Assembly (NCBI RefSeq): GCF_037975245.1
Contig: NC_092573.1
Span: 12,254,501-12,318,500 of the forward strand
From: Apostichopus japonicus
Lineage: Eukaryota; Echinodermata; Holothuroidea; Aspidochirotida; Stichopodidae
DNA length: 64,000 bases
Direction of reading: 5' to 3'
Shown here piece by piece: positions 9,301 to 22,702 of the stretch. A model generated the notes under the pieces. The model was not told the DNA's origin, did no database searches, and saw only the letters and a program-made list of their open reading frames with translations. Every line of letters starts with the position of its first letter. The stretch's first letter is position 1. The translations under genes and the position numbers were made by a program.

Positions 9301-12300
9301 TCCTCCTAGGATCGAGTTGATTGTTGCAATTAGACTTTTACATTGATGTGGTCTGATTTTGATTTGATTTTGAATGGCTTCTTGAAATGACTTTCAATGC
9401 TGCATGAAATATAAGGTACAGTACTGGATCAGGGTACAGTAGTATGTATGGTTCCATTACCACACCAAGACTTTGTAGTTTGTTTCCATGGAGAGTTACT
9501 GGAATGATTTGGATGTTACAATCTATGTGCTACATTACATGTGTTTTACTGTTAGCCGTGGTAGATGTTTAGCAGACATTAAGTTTCTGGTAAAACTCAG
9601 ATACACTGTATGATGAACAAAAAACATTTCTATACAGAGGAGAAAGGCTACATGAACTAGCTAATCTTCCATCTGAGAGAGACTCTATTCATCATTGTTG
9701 AAATTCTCTTGAAATCAAATCCTTTAAGGTTTTTTTTTTAATGCCCCTATAGAAAAGTGCCTATCGAATTTCAGATAGGCAGATTGACTTCCATCTCTAT
9801 AAAGCCTACGAGGGAACCTGGTGGCAAAGACTGACCAAAACTAAAGTCAAATTGTCTTGGCTGCGGATTGATTTTGATCGGTGGCGAAATGAGTACGACT
9901 CATCAGATGAGGAGAAGGAGGCGGAGAAAGATCCGATGGAGGTAACTCTTATAGTCAATTTATGAATAGTGAATTGTTAATTATTGTTAATTATGAATAA
10001 TATCACATTGAATGTTATCCTGCCAACTTGTCTTTTTGCCCCCCCCCCCCCCCAAAAAAAAAGCGTTTAGCTAGTCAATAGCCTGAATTACGATCCTGAA
10101 CAGGGTAGTAATAAATCACTGTCTAGTGCATAGATTGAAGAAGCAGATAAATGTCTATGACTGACTGAAAGTATGTTAGATGTCACATTTTGACCTTTTG
10201 CACAACTCTCCTCTTGTGGTATAACTTTGAACTGGCTTTACTATCAGAAGAGTTATGTCTGATTAAACTTTTTTTCTGAAATGGTACTAATACTCTCATA
10301 GAAAGTTAAGATGGATGTGTTTGACAGTTTGCACACTTACATCTCTTCTTTTTCTCACAACTCTAGTACTGTTACTTGTATCATGTTTCAGCTTCCACTC
10401 TAATCTGTAAACAGTATATGTGATTAAGGATTTTATTTTAGTTAGATAATCCCCAGTCCAATTATATTTACACTTGGGATTATCTGGACAAGACAAAACG
10501 ATGCAAGGGTAAAGTAATGCTTAAAGCAGCTTAGTAAATGTGTTTGCATTGAAGCTACTTTCGCATTCTAGATTTGAGCACAAAATATATAGGCCGTTAA
10601 TCTGTCTGTCACAAGAAATGTTTCAAAACCCCTCTGAGAAAATTGTTAACTTTCCATTTACAAGTATCAGCCCTCAGTCAAATTTCAGAACAGATACCTG
10701 TCCAGCTTTTCAAGGTTTGCGAGAATAGAGTCTACAGCTAGTTTTGAAGTAATTAGTAGTTAGTAGACTCATTTCAACAAATGACACTTCTTCTAAAAGA
10801 AGCAGCATTCCACATCATTTGCGTGGCTTATTGCAAGAATTTATACCACAGCTAGTGAATCCCACTTTAATGTGCAGCGATGTAACCTGGCCTAGAATTT
10901 CACATTTGTAGCCAATTGCTTGAAAATATGCCAGTACGTAAAATATCTCCTGACTGAAGTCAAGTTTTAATTGGCATTTTCCTGAATTGCAACACACATC
11001 AGTTATTTGTATGCATAGGCTTTTCAGAACAGCCCAAGATATACTTGCTGAATATTAGCAGTAACACAGTGCTCAAGTTTTGTACATAAAATCATGCCAA
11101 TTATTTGACTAGGAACTGTTAACCCACTAAACATGTGTTTAAGTTCTTTATGTCTTTTGAAAGAAAATTGCATGTGCCTTTATTTTCAACTAGCAAACTG
11201 CAAAAAATCCACTGGCATTTAACGATTTGATAGCCCAAGTTTTGAGGGCTGTTAATGTAGGTAAGGATACACAAGCACCTGCTTTAAGCTGTTCACTATT
11301 GGACTATTGTACTGGCTCAGATGATGTTACAGCCTTATCTAAGATACCTTTCAAGGTAACATGCTGAAACAATGCTGCTTTAAGTTTGTATGTGTAGATT
11401 TCAATGTTAGTGTCCCTCATGTATGGAATTCTTTGAAATCTACTGTACAGTAACCGTGTGGGTTCTGTGGCCTCCAGTATGCCTGACACTGTAAGCAATA
11501 AAGTCTATTGATTGGATTTTTGATACCTATCATAGGTTATATAGATTTCTATAGCCATACTGCTGTGTGCCTGTTATTTATACTTTTCTTCCATATGTTT
11601 TTTTCCTTTTTTTTCAGAATCTCACTCCAGAGCAGAAAGAGCACTTTGACAAGCTAGGACAGGATATGATTGAAGCAAAGGATAAAGGTATGTGTTTACA
11701 ATCACATGACAGGCATACTGCACAGAAATTGCAAACTTTTTGGTTCCTCGGTAGGTATAATGTTGCCAAAGGCTCCTGTGGTCTATGATATCACAGAGTC
11801 GGAAACTACTAATACATATAGAGTGAAATTCTACTTCTAATTTGCAGCCTGCAAATTTCCTTTTCTTGCACTTGCATGAATCAATTGTTCATGTGATCAA
11901 GTTTGTACTCATTATTTAAAGTGAAATCAAATTGATTGTGTGGAAAGTTGAGAGATTGAAGACATTTTCATAGGGTTCTCAGTTTCTCACATGCTTTTTT
12001 GTCAATGTCTTATAGCCTAAAATTTATGAGAAACAATATGTATACTTAAAGGGTATAAAGTTGTTGCTAATCAACATTCCAAAATGTATCGTCATTTCTG
12101 TGTTGAATTTTGCCTAAAAAGGAAAGATAAAGAACATGTGATCTGTAAATACTTTCATTCAAAAGTAGCAACAGGATTGTTTGATACAATATGTACAGTT
12201 CACAAAATAAAACAATAAAACAGTCTATCAATTTTGTGGGACACAGAATTTTCTGTATTTTAACTTAGATGGTTTAATAGCCAAAAGATAAGAGTGCTAA

Positions 12301-15300
12301 TCAAATTGGTATAGCTCATAAATTTATTGATTAAGTTGAGATAGTATGACACATACATATATCAAAATACTACATTTCTCGGTCAATATTTAAGCAAAAT
12401 TTAATACAATCATATGTAAAATGCAGCTGTGACAATCCCCCAGGCTGATGACAACAGAGACTGATCATTCCCAATCATCCAAATAAACATCACATGTGTA
12501 CATTAGTTAGTTTCAACCAGCATAATTAAATCATTTACGCTTCAGAGTGTGTCTTGTAATCAACTTCCAGAAATTATTTCATGAAATGTTTATTAATGTT
12601 TGATTTTAGCATCTCACTTTTTCTTTCATTCTTTTCTTTTTATTCTTTGAACAGCATTTACAGACATCAAGACATGTTATCTATTCTTCTACAACACAAT
12701 TCAGTTCATCGGGTATGCGTATACCTTCATTTACCTGCTCCATAGGTATATTGTGCACGGGAAAGGTGAGTACCAAATCAGGATTTTGAGTCTAGGGCAT
12801 GGGAAGTCAAAGCAATTCATAGGCCTTGTTGCAATTTAGGTACCTTGTGTTTGTTGCACCCTTAGAGTTATTTGTCTTCTACAGTTTCAGGCATTGGACA
12901 GGGTGTGATATACATGTGTAGCCAAGACTTTACAATGCAAGAACAAATATGAAGGACTCCTGTTTTATACTGATTCTTTTTTTGTTGGTATTCACATGTT
13001 TTTGCAATTCTCAAAGACAGAATCTGTCATAGTGATTAAATGGTTGGGCAGGAGAGCCATTGATAACTACCTCTGATGTAGAAAAATAGAAAAGGAGTTA
13101 TTGCAATTTGCTTCATAAACTGATTCGTTGTAGAATTGTTTGAGACTATAATGCTGCAGAGATAATTGTGTTAAAGCTTGTTATAACAGAGGATATCTTT
13201 GTATTAACAAAGGGAAGCTTTGATGATAATTACGGGATGGAAAATATATAACCTATATGAGTTTTCATCTTAAGGAAATATTAAACTATGACGGCACATT
13301 GGAAAGGCATCTGTAGCATGTTGCTCTATCTACAAACATCCAAGGTTCTTCATTTTGCTGCTCAAATGTCGGCTAGTGGAGGTACTACGTATGCTTTTTG
13401 CATACCGGTAGGTATACTTGCTCTACTCCATATTTTATTTTCCTTATCGTGTTTGTTAGATGATATGAAAGCAGCCTTCGACAGAAGCGTGATTTCCATC
13501 GGTATCTGCCAGATGTTAGCTAGTCTAGAACTAGTTCATGCAGCGACTGGGCTGGTCAAATCTAGTGTAATGGCCACTTTACTACAGGTAAATCTGCATT
13601 TGCTCTTGTTTACGTTATAGGAACATGAGAATATAGCGCGGTTAGAATGAGTACCGACGTTGTAACAAATAAAAGATTATCTGCTTCTGGTCGAAGCGTC
13701 ACAGTAAGCCAGTGACAAGTTTGCCTGTCTGTTTAAGTCCTTAGCCTGTCAGGTCAAAGTTTTGTGCTTTGATATTTGTTTGAATCGAAGGGTTTTGTAA
13801 AAAGATTCCCTGCAGTAAAATTCTAGTCTAGTATTAAAAAGTGCGTAGGTAGTACTTCTAGAGAATGTTTCGTACCTGTTACTTTCAATTTCAGGACATA
13901 AATGACCAGAGGAAAGCTGCAGATTTGCTCTTTTTCACTAAATATTTACTTTCAATCTTTGTCGCAGCTACTTGGAAGAAATCTCATACTTTTTGCAGTT
14001 ATTGCACCAGCAGAACCACTTCATTCCCAACCAATGGTGTGCTACTTATTCCTAGTATGGAGTGCTGTGGAAATCATCAGGTAGACCTTTTTATTCTGAA
14101 AGTATTAACACTGGTCATCGTCGGTTTCTCATTCGTCGTTTATCAAAAAGATTAATTAATCGATTGACTTCTTGTGTCACAAACCCTGGTTTAACCACTA
14201 GAGATTTTATTTTTATACACTTTTACGTCAACCATCATTTATTTACATGGATGCTATAGTTGGATGATATTGATCTTGTTGCTTTGACATTTTCATACTT
14301 TTGTAAACTGTAAGCTTTAAGAATTCCTAAAACTACATTGTCTTTTTATAGTCTGAATGTATGTTCCATTTGATAGAAGCTCTTTAAGAATTGATTCCTG
14401 TGCGTTTCATTTCACTGTGTTTCCATAGTTCCCAGGTTGAAAATTTTGACATTCTGAGAGACTTTGAGCAACTACCCTTAAAGTTATTATTTTTATCTGA
14501 ACAAATTTTAGCCTTTGAAGAATATCCTGCTAGGATCGAAACATCAGGCCAACTTACTTTTACACATTCTATTACTCAGGCTCTCTAGTGGATAAGCAGT
14601 TTGCTAACAGTTTTATTTTATTTTAATAATTCTTTTTTAAATGTGTTAACTATTTGTCTTCTATATGCACCCAGGTACCCATTTTATGCGTTTTCTTGCC
14701 TCGAACTGGAATTTGAAGTCTTGACATGGCTGCGGTACACTATCTGGATACCTCTCTATCCACTAGGATTTGTTTCTGAAGGTAAATGGTGAAAGGGAAA
14801 GAATGTCAACTTAAATGGGAACTGTGAACAGGTGGTTTGTTTCCCTTGTTCATAAAGCTGTATGTACTGTTGTTTAATAACTTTCAGTCAAGGTGCAACT
14901 TTCAGTCAAGGTGCAATCAGTTGCACCTTAATCATTTCAGGTGTAGTTTAATTGTCTTGTCAGACGTGACCAAGAATTTCTGTCTTGTTGGCAGCTCAGG
15001 TAAATTACATCGACAGTCTGTTTGTTTTAGGCAATTTTAATTATTGAACTGTTTGAAGTTTATTAGGGCTGCACCAAATTAGGTATTTCAAATCTAGTTG
15101 GATACTAGATTTGCAGGATTCAGCCAAAACAAACTCAGTCGGAGTCTTGGCCGGATTTACCTGATTTTGGAAATTAACATAATCCTACAGTTTTTTTAGG
15201 GTAAGGAGAGGGTTGGGGAAGGATGAAAAAGTCTCCATACTCTTCTTCTCTGTTCACATTATTCAGTGGATGATATTTAGCAAAGAGATCTTCCTTTGAG

Positions 15301-18300
15301 TGAGTATACTTAGTACACAAGAAACAACTATTATTAAAACCCTATTGTATGTAAGCCACAGTGTAAACCTCCACTTGACTTGACATGGTCTGGCATTTTA
15401 GGGCTTAATCAAGCAACAAGACTATTGAGTGACCTGCTGCTTAGTGTAATACATGAAGCCACAACTGTAAAGAGCAACCACTGGAAATTGTATCAGAAAT
15501 ATAAAAGAGGACTTCCCCACCCCTTGAAGGCTGACAGTAACAAAAAAAAGTTGCAAGTCTAAATCCAGTCGTTCCAACATTTCTTATGAACTAAAAATCT
15601 TGAGATAGTACTTAACAATCTGTGGTTGTTTGCTCATTTTGTACAACTACGATTAAGAGCTATAAATTTCCTTTCAAATAATCTTTACACTATGTCATTA
15701 GGGTAGTTAAGGTGGTATAAATTTCACAAAAAAGAAATGTTCAATTTTGTGTTATTGAAGTTTGTAATATTGAATTTTGTATTAGTTGGGATAATTTTTT
15801 CATTTCATCACTACAATAATTTTTTGGAAATATCAAAAAAATGTAAGCAATGGTCTTTCAAATGTTATTTTTATCAATTCGATGATGAAACTAGCAAAGA
15901 TGGTCATATTTTGGAAAGCACTTCATTAGGATTTTAATATAGGCTGCAACATACTGTAGCCTAACATAGATAGATCATAAGGGGTACATAAACTGTATGG
16001 TGAAAAGGAGGAGTGGGATTGGTTTTCCTTGCTATTGCTGTGCTCAAATGAATAATCAGGGTATCCCTAAACTGTTTTGTAATACTAATTTGAAAAAAAA
16101 TCAAATTAGACTAGACTTTTATATTTCTGATGCATTGTAAGTTACTTGTAATTCGGTCGGATTTAGAATAAAAAATCCAGCTGGATACCAGATTTGGAAC
16201 ATTTCTAGTGCATCCTTCAATTTTATTTATATGAAAATGTTACTTTTCATTTAAGACCATAAGGTCTGATAGATACATCATACTGTATGTGTTAATATAA
16301 TAATATTGTGAAATATTCAAATTAATGATATTTTAGTCCATTTCAACATATATTAACCTTGTTCTTTATTTTTCATTCTTACAGCTATTGTGGTTCTGCT
16401 AGCCATACCTTACTACAGAGAAAATGACCACAATTCGTTATTCTTACCAAATGCTTGGAACTTTGCCTTCTACTTTCCATATTATCTCTACTTCCATCTG
16501 GCTAACATAGTCATAGGTAAGTCATTCTCAGTGATATTTCATGAAAATCAATATAAAAGAAAGAAATTTTACCTAACAATGTGCGCTTAAGGATGACTTA
16601 AGGCACAACATTAATTTGATATGCTGTAGACTGTTCAAACACATTGTTATCAATCCAGTTTGTATTATTATAACACTTTTAATTTTTGATAATAAAGACC
16701 CTTTAAACAGTGGAGGTTCATCAATTAAATTGACTGGACTATGTAGTCTATATGTAGCAAAGACTATTAGGTCACTCCCTGAGGTAAATTACAACACAAT
16801 AATTGGGAAGACAAGACATTTAAGGTGTCAAATGACATGTTTTACAAATGTTACAAAATTTGTTAAGGATAAATTGTGGTCATTGTCATCCAAGGATGTT
16901 CTGGTTTTGATAAGATATTAAAGAATATGTTTTGCTTGAGTCTTTTTGGCTTTATGAAACAGTAGATTAACATAAATGTTAATGCCTGCACTGAAGAATT
17001 GAAGTCATCATGAGTTAAGCCTTTAAGGAGCATTCCAGTGATTTAACTTATTTTATTGATGAATATCTTGAAAACCAGAATTATAGCTATGAAAACCAGA
17101 ATTATAGCTATGAAAACCAGAATTATAGCTATGGAAACATTACTTACACTCAAGCCTAATCTTTTTCTCTTGGACTTGGACTCATATCAAGACTCAACAT
17201 TTTCCTTAAAGTCGTCCTTTAATATTGAAGTACAACAGATCCAAAGTGCATACCTCCCAGCGAAACCTTTAAAAAACCCTGTATTTCAAAAATAGCTTTT
17301 TATTTTTCAAAAATACTCTTTAATACCTGGGTACAAACCTTTTTTATTATTTTAAGTTAAAAACAAATATTTTAAAGATTTAGTTTAGAGTATAAATATT
17401 GTAACAGTCATGCTAACTATTGGCAATTTAGATTTTATGGACAGTCAGGCATGATTCATGCAGTGAAACAAAACAGGCTCACAAACAACAGTTAATGTAT
17501 GTCAGGTATTTTAAATAAGGGCCACAGATGGTGTCAAAATGGCACAGATGGTGAGTATGTTACAGATTAACCTCATTTTGGACCTTTAAAATCCTTTATT
17601 TGCATGTTTGAAGCCTTTAAAAACCTATATTTCTTCATTTACAACCTTTAAAAAAAACTTAAGTTTGTTGAAGAGCCGCTGGGAAATTTAAAAATTATTA
17701 CAGCTTAAAAATATTACAGCCTAAAAATATTGCATCCTAAAAATTACAAAAATACAGTAGATATCCCAACAGTTATTAAAGCAATCAAATTCAGAAATTA
17801 AAGACGAAAGCAATCAAATATGACAGCACACAATAAAACTAAAATACTAAACTATTACAGCCGAAAATTAGTTACAATAAGACTATCAAAATATAAATAG
17901 AAAATAAATTTTAATATACAACAATCAAAATATGGCAAGATGGTAACACAAACAATATGACTGGAGGTTTAAAATGAATAATACTTTCGATAAAGGTAAG
18001 TTTTAAGGAGTGCCTTAAAAACATTTAATGAAGGAGCTTCCCTGATGTCATTGTGATTTCAAAGATTCAGCGCACTAACAGGAGACATGACACTGAGCTG
18101 AAAGATTCACCTTTCTGTAAAATAAAATGAGTGTTCTCCTGCTCAATCAGTTAATTTGGGCATAATAGTGATACATATTTTTATGCTTGTTAAAAATAAT
18201 TGACATCAAGAAGAAAGAAAGTAAAAAACAACAATATTTTCAAGGGGTGGGGTGGGGGAAAGGGAAGGTGGTAGATTGACCACACCATTACATTTGGGTG

Positions 18301-18752
18301 CATGGATGCATGTAATCCCTATGTAGATAACAATGAGAATTAAATCTGAAGGAATGATAATGAAAGACATGTTAATGAGAAATCAGTGAAAGAAAAGTCA
18401 AAGCAACAAATACTAGTTTGTCAGAGATCACTTTACTTAGGAGTTGTACCACAGCTCTGGAATGGCATGGCGACGAGCATCGACACACTCTATAAGCATA
18501 ACTATTGTGGGTAGGGATGGCATTGCTGTACTGTCAAAAAATGGATTGATTATTAACTTTTGAACCTGATTGCATGGTGTTGGATACCGGTGTCATCATA
18601 CTTGAAATGTTCTCCGGTAACATCCATTCATATTTTTTGCTTGTTTTAATTTTCAAGTCGGCGTCAGTTTGATGAAGTACATGTGGCACTCGAGGGCGAA
18701 GAAGCTGGCATCTCTCGCTGACTCTTCTGCAAGGAAGGAGAAGATGAGTTAA
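6336..18752 (+). CDS. HACD3: Very-long-chain (3R)-3-hydroxyacyl-CoA dehydratase 3-like protein (11 coding exons, 380 aa)
   Basis: Exons: 6336-6416, 7095-7137, 8130-8203, 9753-9941, 11618-11687, 12655-12765, 13460-13587, 13968-14080, 14675-14781, 16385-16516, 18658-18752 (TAA). All junctions are GT-AG and the frame is continuous over 1143 nt. The family performs the third step of very-long-chain fatty acid elongation, dehydrating 3-hydroxyacyl-CoA in the ER membrane. Residues 1 to ~105 form a p23/CS domain (VYWAQ near the N-terminus, WWQRL at 89-93). The multipass PTPLA/HACD domain follows from ~155, and the catalytic pair is visible as Tyr298 and Glu305 in LYPLGFVSE. The CS-plus-dehydratase fusion is diagnostic for HACD3 (formerly PTPLAD1/B-ind1), and the length is close to the vertebrate protein (~362 aa). 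An acidic loop (~115-127) links the domains. Start chosen: the ATG just before the conserved CS beginning. Confidence 0.93.
15063..16216. mobile_element. Possible non-autonomous hAT-like element in HACD3 intron 9
   Basis: The left end (GGGCTGCACCAAATTAGG..., with TTTCAAATCTAGTTGGATA inside) and the inverted right end (GGATGCACTAGAAATG..., with TTCCAAATCTGGTATCC inside) match imperfectly as subterminal inverted repeats. The GGGCTGCA-type terminus resembles hAT elements. No clean 8-bp target duplication is visible and nothing inside is coding, so this would be a decayed copy. Confidence 0.4.
17069..17131 (+). repeat. Three perfect 21-bp tandem repeats
   Basis: The unit TGAAAACCAGAATTATAGCT plus A is repeated exactly three times in HACD3 intron 10. 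The short plus-strand open frame through it is a by-product of the 21-nt period. Confidence 0.85.
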
Positions 18753-18828
18753 GGTTCATTAGATGCAGAGTGAGGAAACTTTCATCAAATTCCTTTGTTT
18801 ATAATCCAACTCAGAGTAAATGCATAAT

Positions 18829-18843
18829 AATAAAGATAATAAA
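18829..18843 (+). terminator. Polyadenylation signals of the HACD3-like gene
   Basis: Two AATAAA hexamers at 18829-18834 and 18838-18843 lie about 80 bp after the stop codon and would give a short 3' UTR. Confidence 0.55.
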
Positions 18844-18852
18844 TATTTACCG

Positions 18853-20090
18853 TAAGAATGCACAAACAGCTTGAAATCCAATTGAAAAGAGTGTCTTATA
18901 TGTCTCTTGCAAAGAGCATGATATCGAGAGATTTATCCTCCCTGTTTACAAGGTTTTGTCTTCATCTTTAAATTTTAATGTGCTAAAAGTTGACCAAATT
19001 CAAAACCATATTCATGAGAGTTCTGACCATCCAAATTATTCCCAGGTATTGATTAATATTAAAGAAAACAAGAAATGATTAAGTCTGTCTGAAGCTGGCA
19101 GTAAAATGTTTTTGATTATTGAATATGGGTGACCATTATTTGATTTTTCTAGCATATCTGTAGTTACTTCTGGTGATGGCTTTAGATTTTTCACATCAAA
19201 ACACATTTTTTGTATTAAGTTTGGTTTATTGTTGATGCTATTCAGTACTAATTAAGTCCCATATCCATATATGCAGTTCATTAATGTAGATTGAATAGCG
19301 AGTTTGATTTCTAGTAATTACAATAAAAAGTACAAAAAGTTGGAAATTTATCTTTGATTTTGAGTTTGAAATGCTATTAGTTCTACTGTGGGTAAGGGTA
19401 TATGGTGATGTTTCTTTTCCTTAAATGGAAACATTCATTAACTGCAATTTGACATGAATTTTGTGGGAAATTTTATGAGGATGTCTTGATTTCAACTGCA
19501 ATCATATTATGAATCATAGTCTGTTAATTTTGCCAAAATAACCAGAAAATGGCTTTAAAATTCACTCATTTGCTGTATTTAAGTGACTTTGTGTTATCAG
19601 GACCAAGTAAGCATGTTAATATTATTTATTTATCATTTACAGTTTAAGGATGACATACATACCTAAATTGTGCAAAATATGAAAGACAAACTATGTTAGG
19701 CATTGACAATATCTTATAACATTACCTTAAATCTGCTATAGATTAAAAATAATGGACATGTATATATGTGTGAGAGTGTATATTGATTCAGTTAACAATA
19801 ATATTAATAATAATAATAGGCAGTGCCTGAGCAGGGATATATTTCAGGAGGCGAACATGATTTTTTGGTAACAGTAAGGCAATTTAGACCTTTAACTGTT
19901 ATTGACCTTTCGTTTGGTGTTATGTGCTAGTTTGGAGAAGGCTCTGAAAGTACCTAGCAGACACATAGTTTACAAGTACAAAAGTATGAGTATAACATGC
20001 AAGTAGAAATTCCCCCATGGTCCCTTTACGAGTATGAGTACAAAGTCAAGTACAAGTATCTTGCACTAGTACCTATACTATAGTTGCAAA
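18853..20090. other. Intergenic spacer downstream of HACD3
   Basis: AT-rich, with a short ATT/AAT run near 19800. No exon or recognised element was seen. Confidence 0.5.
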
Positions 20091-21345
20091 GTGTATTGAG
20101 TACTGGTATGAGTACAGATCCATGAGTGTACGTAGAGTACAGGCAACGATTCATCGATGCTCGAAATTAGGCAGTATGAGTACATACTCTCTACAAGTCT
20201 TATACCCGGTCGTGAGAATGTTGGAAGGGGGAATTTCCCAATCCCCACTCTGGTTGAGTACTTTAAAATTGCAAGGCAAACGGATGTTGGTTGTATGAAG
20301 AACTGCACTTCTGTGTTTAGAATCAATCAAATATATAATATATAATATACCATATGGGTAATTAATAATTTTCTTTTTTTCCCTTCGGCTTTGTTCTTGG
20401 TGGGATTGTGTCGATTGAAATTTATTCCAAGGTTAACTGGACTTGATAAAGCAGGCACAATGATAATAATAATAATAATCAAGGTGCATGCTTGCTTTGC
20501 AGTTAAGTACTGTTATGTGAAATATCAATAGGGTGTCAAGAGAATCTTATATTAATTGATGAAAGATGGTACTGAGTAATGTTACTACTGGGTGCCAACC
20601 ATGCAACTGCTCAAAGGTAAAGTTCTTTTGATCATTTTGAAGACTGCAGAGATAATTGAAGTTCTTCTGTTAGATGACAACTCTTTTGAGACTCATAAGC
20701 TACTTAATATCAAGCACAAGTTATACCAGATATGAAACATGAGTACAAACCAATGAGCATGACGTAGAGTACAGGCAACTATGCTAGGAATACAAGTACA
20801 GACTCATATCAAATCTGGTACCCAGTGACAAATATGTCGGATGTGGGAATTTACCATCCGTATTCCGAGTACCTTAACATCTGGTAGAAGGAATAAAGAT
20901 ATTTGATGGTATTAAGAACTGTACTGTGTGGGATTGATTGATTTTATGTTTAAACTGGTGGTTTATGTGACACATTGTATAGTTTTACTGAATTCTTAAT
21001 TAATTTCCATATCGATTCAGTTTTGGTGGATAGGTCTATGTGTTTATTGAAATTTAGGTAATAAATAGGGTAATCAAGTCGGACTTGATTAAAGTTGGCA
21101 CAGTAATTATCATGGTGCAGGCTTGGTATCATATTAATGGGTCATATAGTTTCAGTAGTTTATTGAAGAGAACCTGATAGTAACTGGTGGATGATGGTTA
21201 GGAGGTGAAGTTTAGTTCTGAGTTGCAACCACTCAACAACTATTTTAGATTAAGATCTTTCGACATAATGAACACTGGAAAGTTCTGGCAGTAGGTTTAA
21301 AGCTCCTTTGAAGCTCATAATTGGTCAAATCAAGAATTAAAGTAG
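20091..21345. repeat. Diverged tandem duplication, ~632-bp unit, two copies
   Basis: The anchor CGTAGAGTACAGGCAAC begins at 20131 and recurs at about 20763. Matching blocks continue in order on both sides: GAGTACA-rich leader, GGGAATTT, GAAGAACTG/AAGAACTG, GGACTTGAT, AAGGTGCA/CATGGTGCA and a final CTCATAA. The copies are well diverged with indels, so the duplication is old. Small open frames on either strand are not conserved between copies, which argues against coding. Confidence 0.65.
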
Positions 21346-22702
21346 GATGGTTTGCGAGCAAATCATGTATGTAGATACTTTCTTTTTTACGAAAAGTCAC
21401 CCAGGATAGAGCCTGGACATGAAAACCAAATGACTTAACTGTGTGATCCTTTTCCAATGTGTATCAGTAGTCCCATAGAAAGGGATCATATACTACACAT
21501 TATCTTGCCACGTAATGTTGTATAGTGATAGCACTACATATTGATGATGTGTGTATATTAGATACAGTTCAATCATATATATTAATTGTTGAAAATATCT
21601 TGATATATGCATCTGATAGACTCATCTAAACAAGTTTTCTTAAAGGTTCTTGATTTGTATGTAATAGTCAGTTTTTTCCTCCAAATCATTGTGCAAGCAA
21701 TCAAAATAGTTACTATGATTTATTTTGATGATTTTCCATTATGTACTTTCTCTAGTTTGTATTCTCAGTAATAAGCACTGATAATGTTGAGTCTTCATAA
21801 TAGTCAATAAATAACAATGTTTTGCAGTGCATTATAATAAAAAAAAGAATTGCACTTTCATTTACTTCATTTGTTGTTATATTTTTGTTGTTTTTCCTTT
21901 CTTAATTGCCCCAGCTGCATCTAGTCAGATATTTTGGGATAATATATTATATTAATTTGTAAGATTGGGTGATACTGTTGTGAGGAAACCTCTTACACTG
22001 TCTTACACTGGGACAGCAATAATGGGATTGCCTCTCATAGTTTGCTGCTTTAGTTTCGAGATTAACTCTGAGAAGGGACATGGAGGTGCACATGCCCCAT
22101 AAAACCACTTAAAGCCAAACATCTCTGGCAGGAAGGCTATATTGACAGTCAATTTGACACCATGAATATTTTGGCACATCGTGATACATGGTATTACAGA
22201 TGGAGAAACAACGCTCTCTCCAGGAATAGCCCCTCACACCATCGTAAATCCTTAAACGTTTGCATGGTCACATTGTGGAATTGAAAAAAGCACTTTTCTT
22301 TTGTCCGAGTCCCTTGAAATAAATATGATTATTTATCAGGATGAATCCTGCACAATGTACTGTATGTCTCAGCTCAGTGTAGCATGAAGCTGCTGCCATG
22401 TGGTATGAGTGTAGCCAACAAACTGTGATGTAATTTAACATGATTTATAAAAGTTGGAAATCCCGCTTATTTATGCAAATTATTCTTACTCGTCCTGGGA
22501 AAAAAAGGGGTATGCATTCGGCTCCCCATAGAAGGGACTTTGGGCTCATGACTAGAAATTTCTGTACTAGCAATTAGCAATTCAATGTTGAATTTTGGTC
22601 AGCTAAAACTAGGTGATGCACATTTGTGATTCTAAGCGCAAATCCACTAACTTTATCAGATATCCAGCCTCACGCACGTTTTGCGCGAGAGCAGACTAAA
22701 AA
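21346..22702. other. Intergenic region upstream of Nicalin
   Basis: No exon was recognised. The last few hundred bases probably contain the Nicalin promoter and 5' UTR. No TATA box close to the ATG is convincing. Confidence 0.45.
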
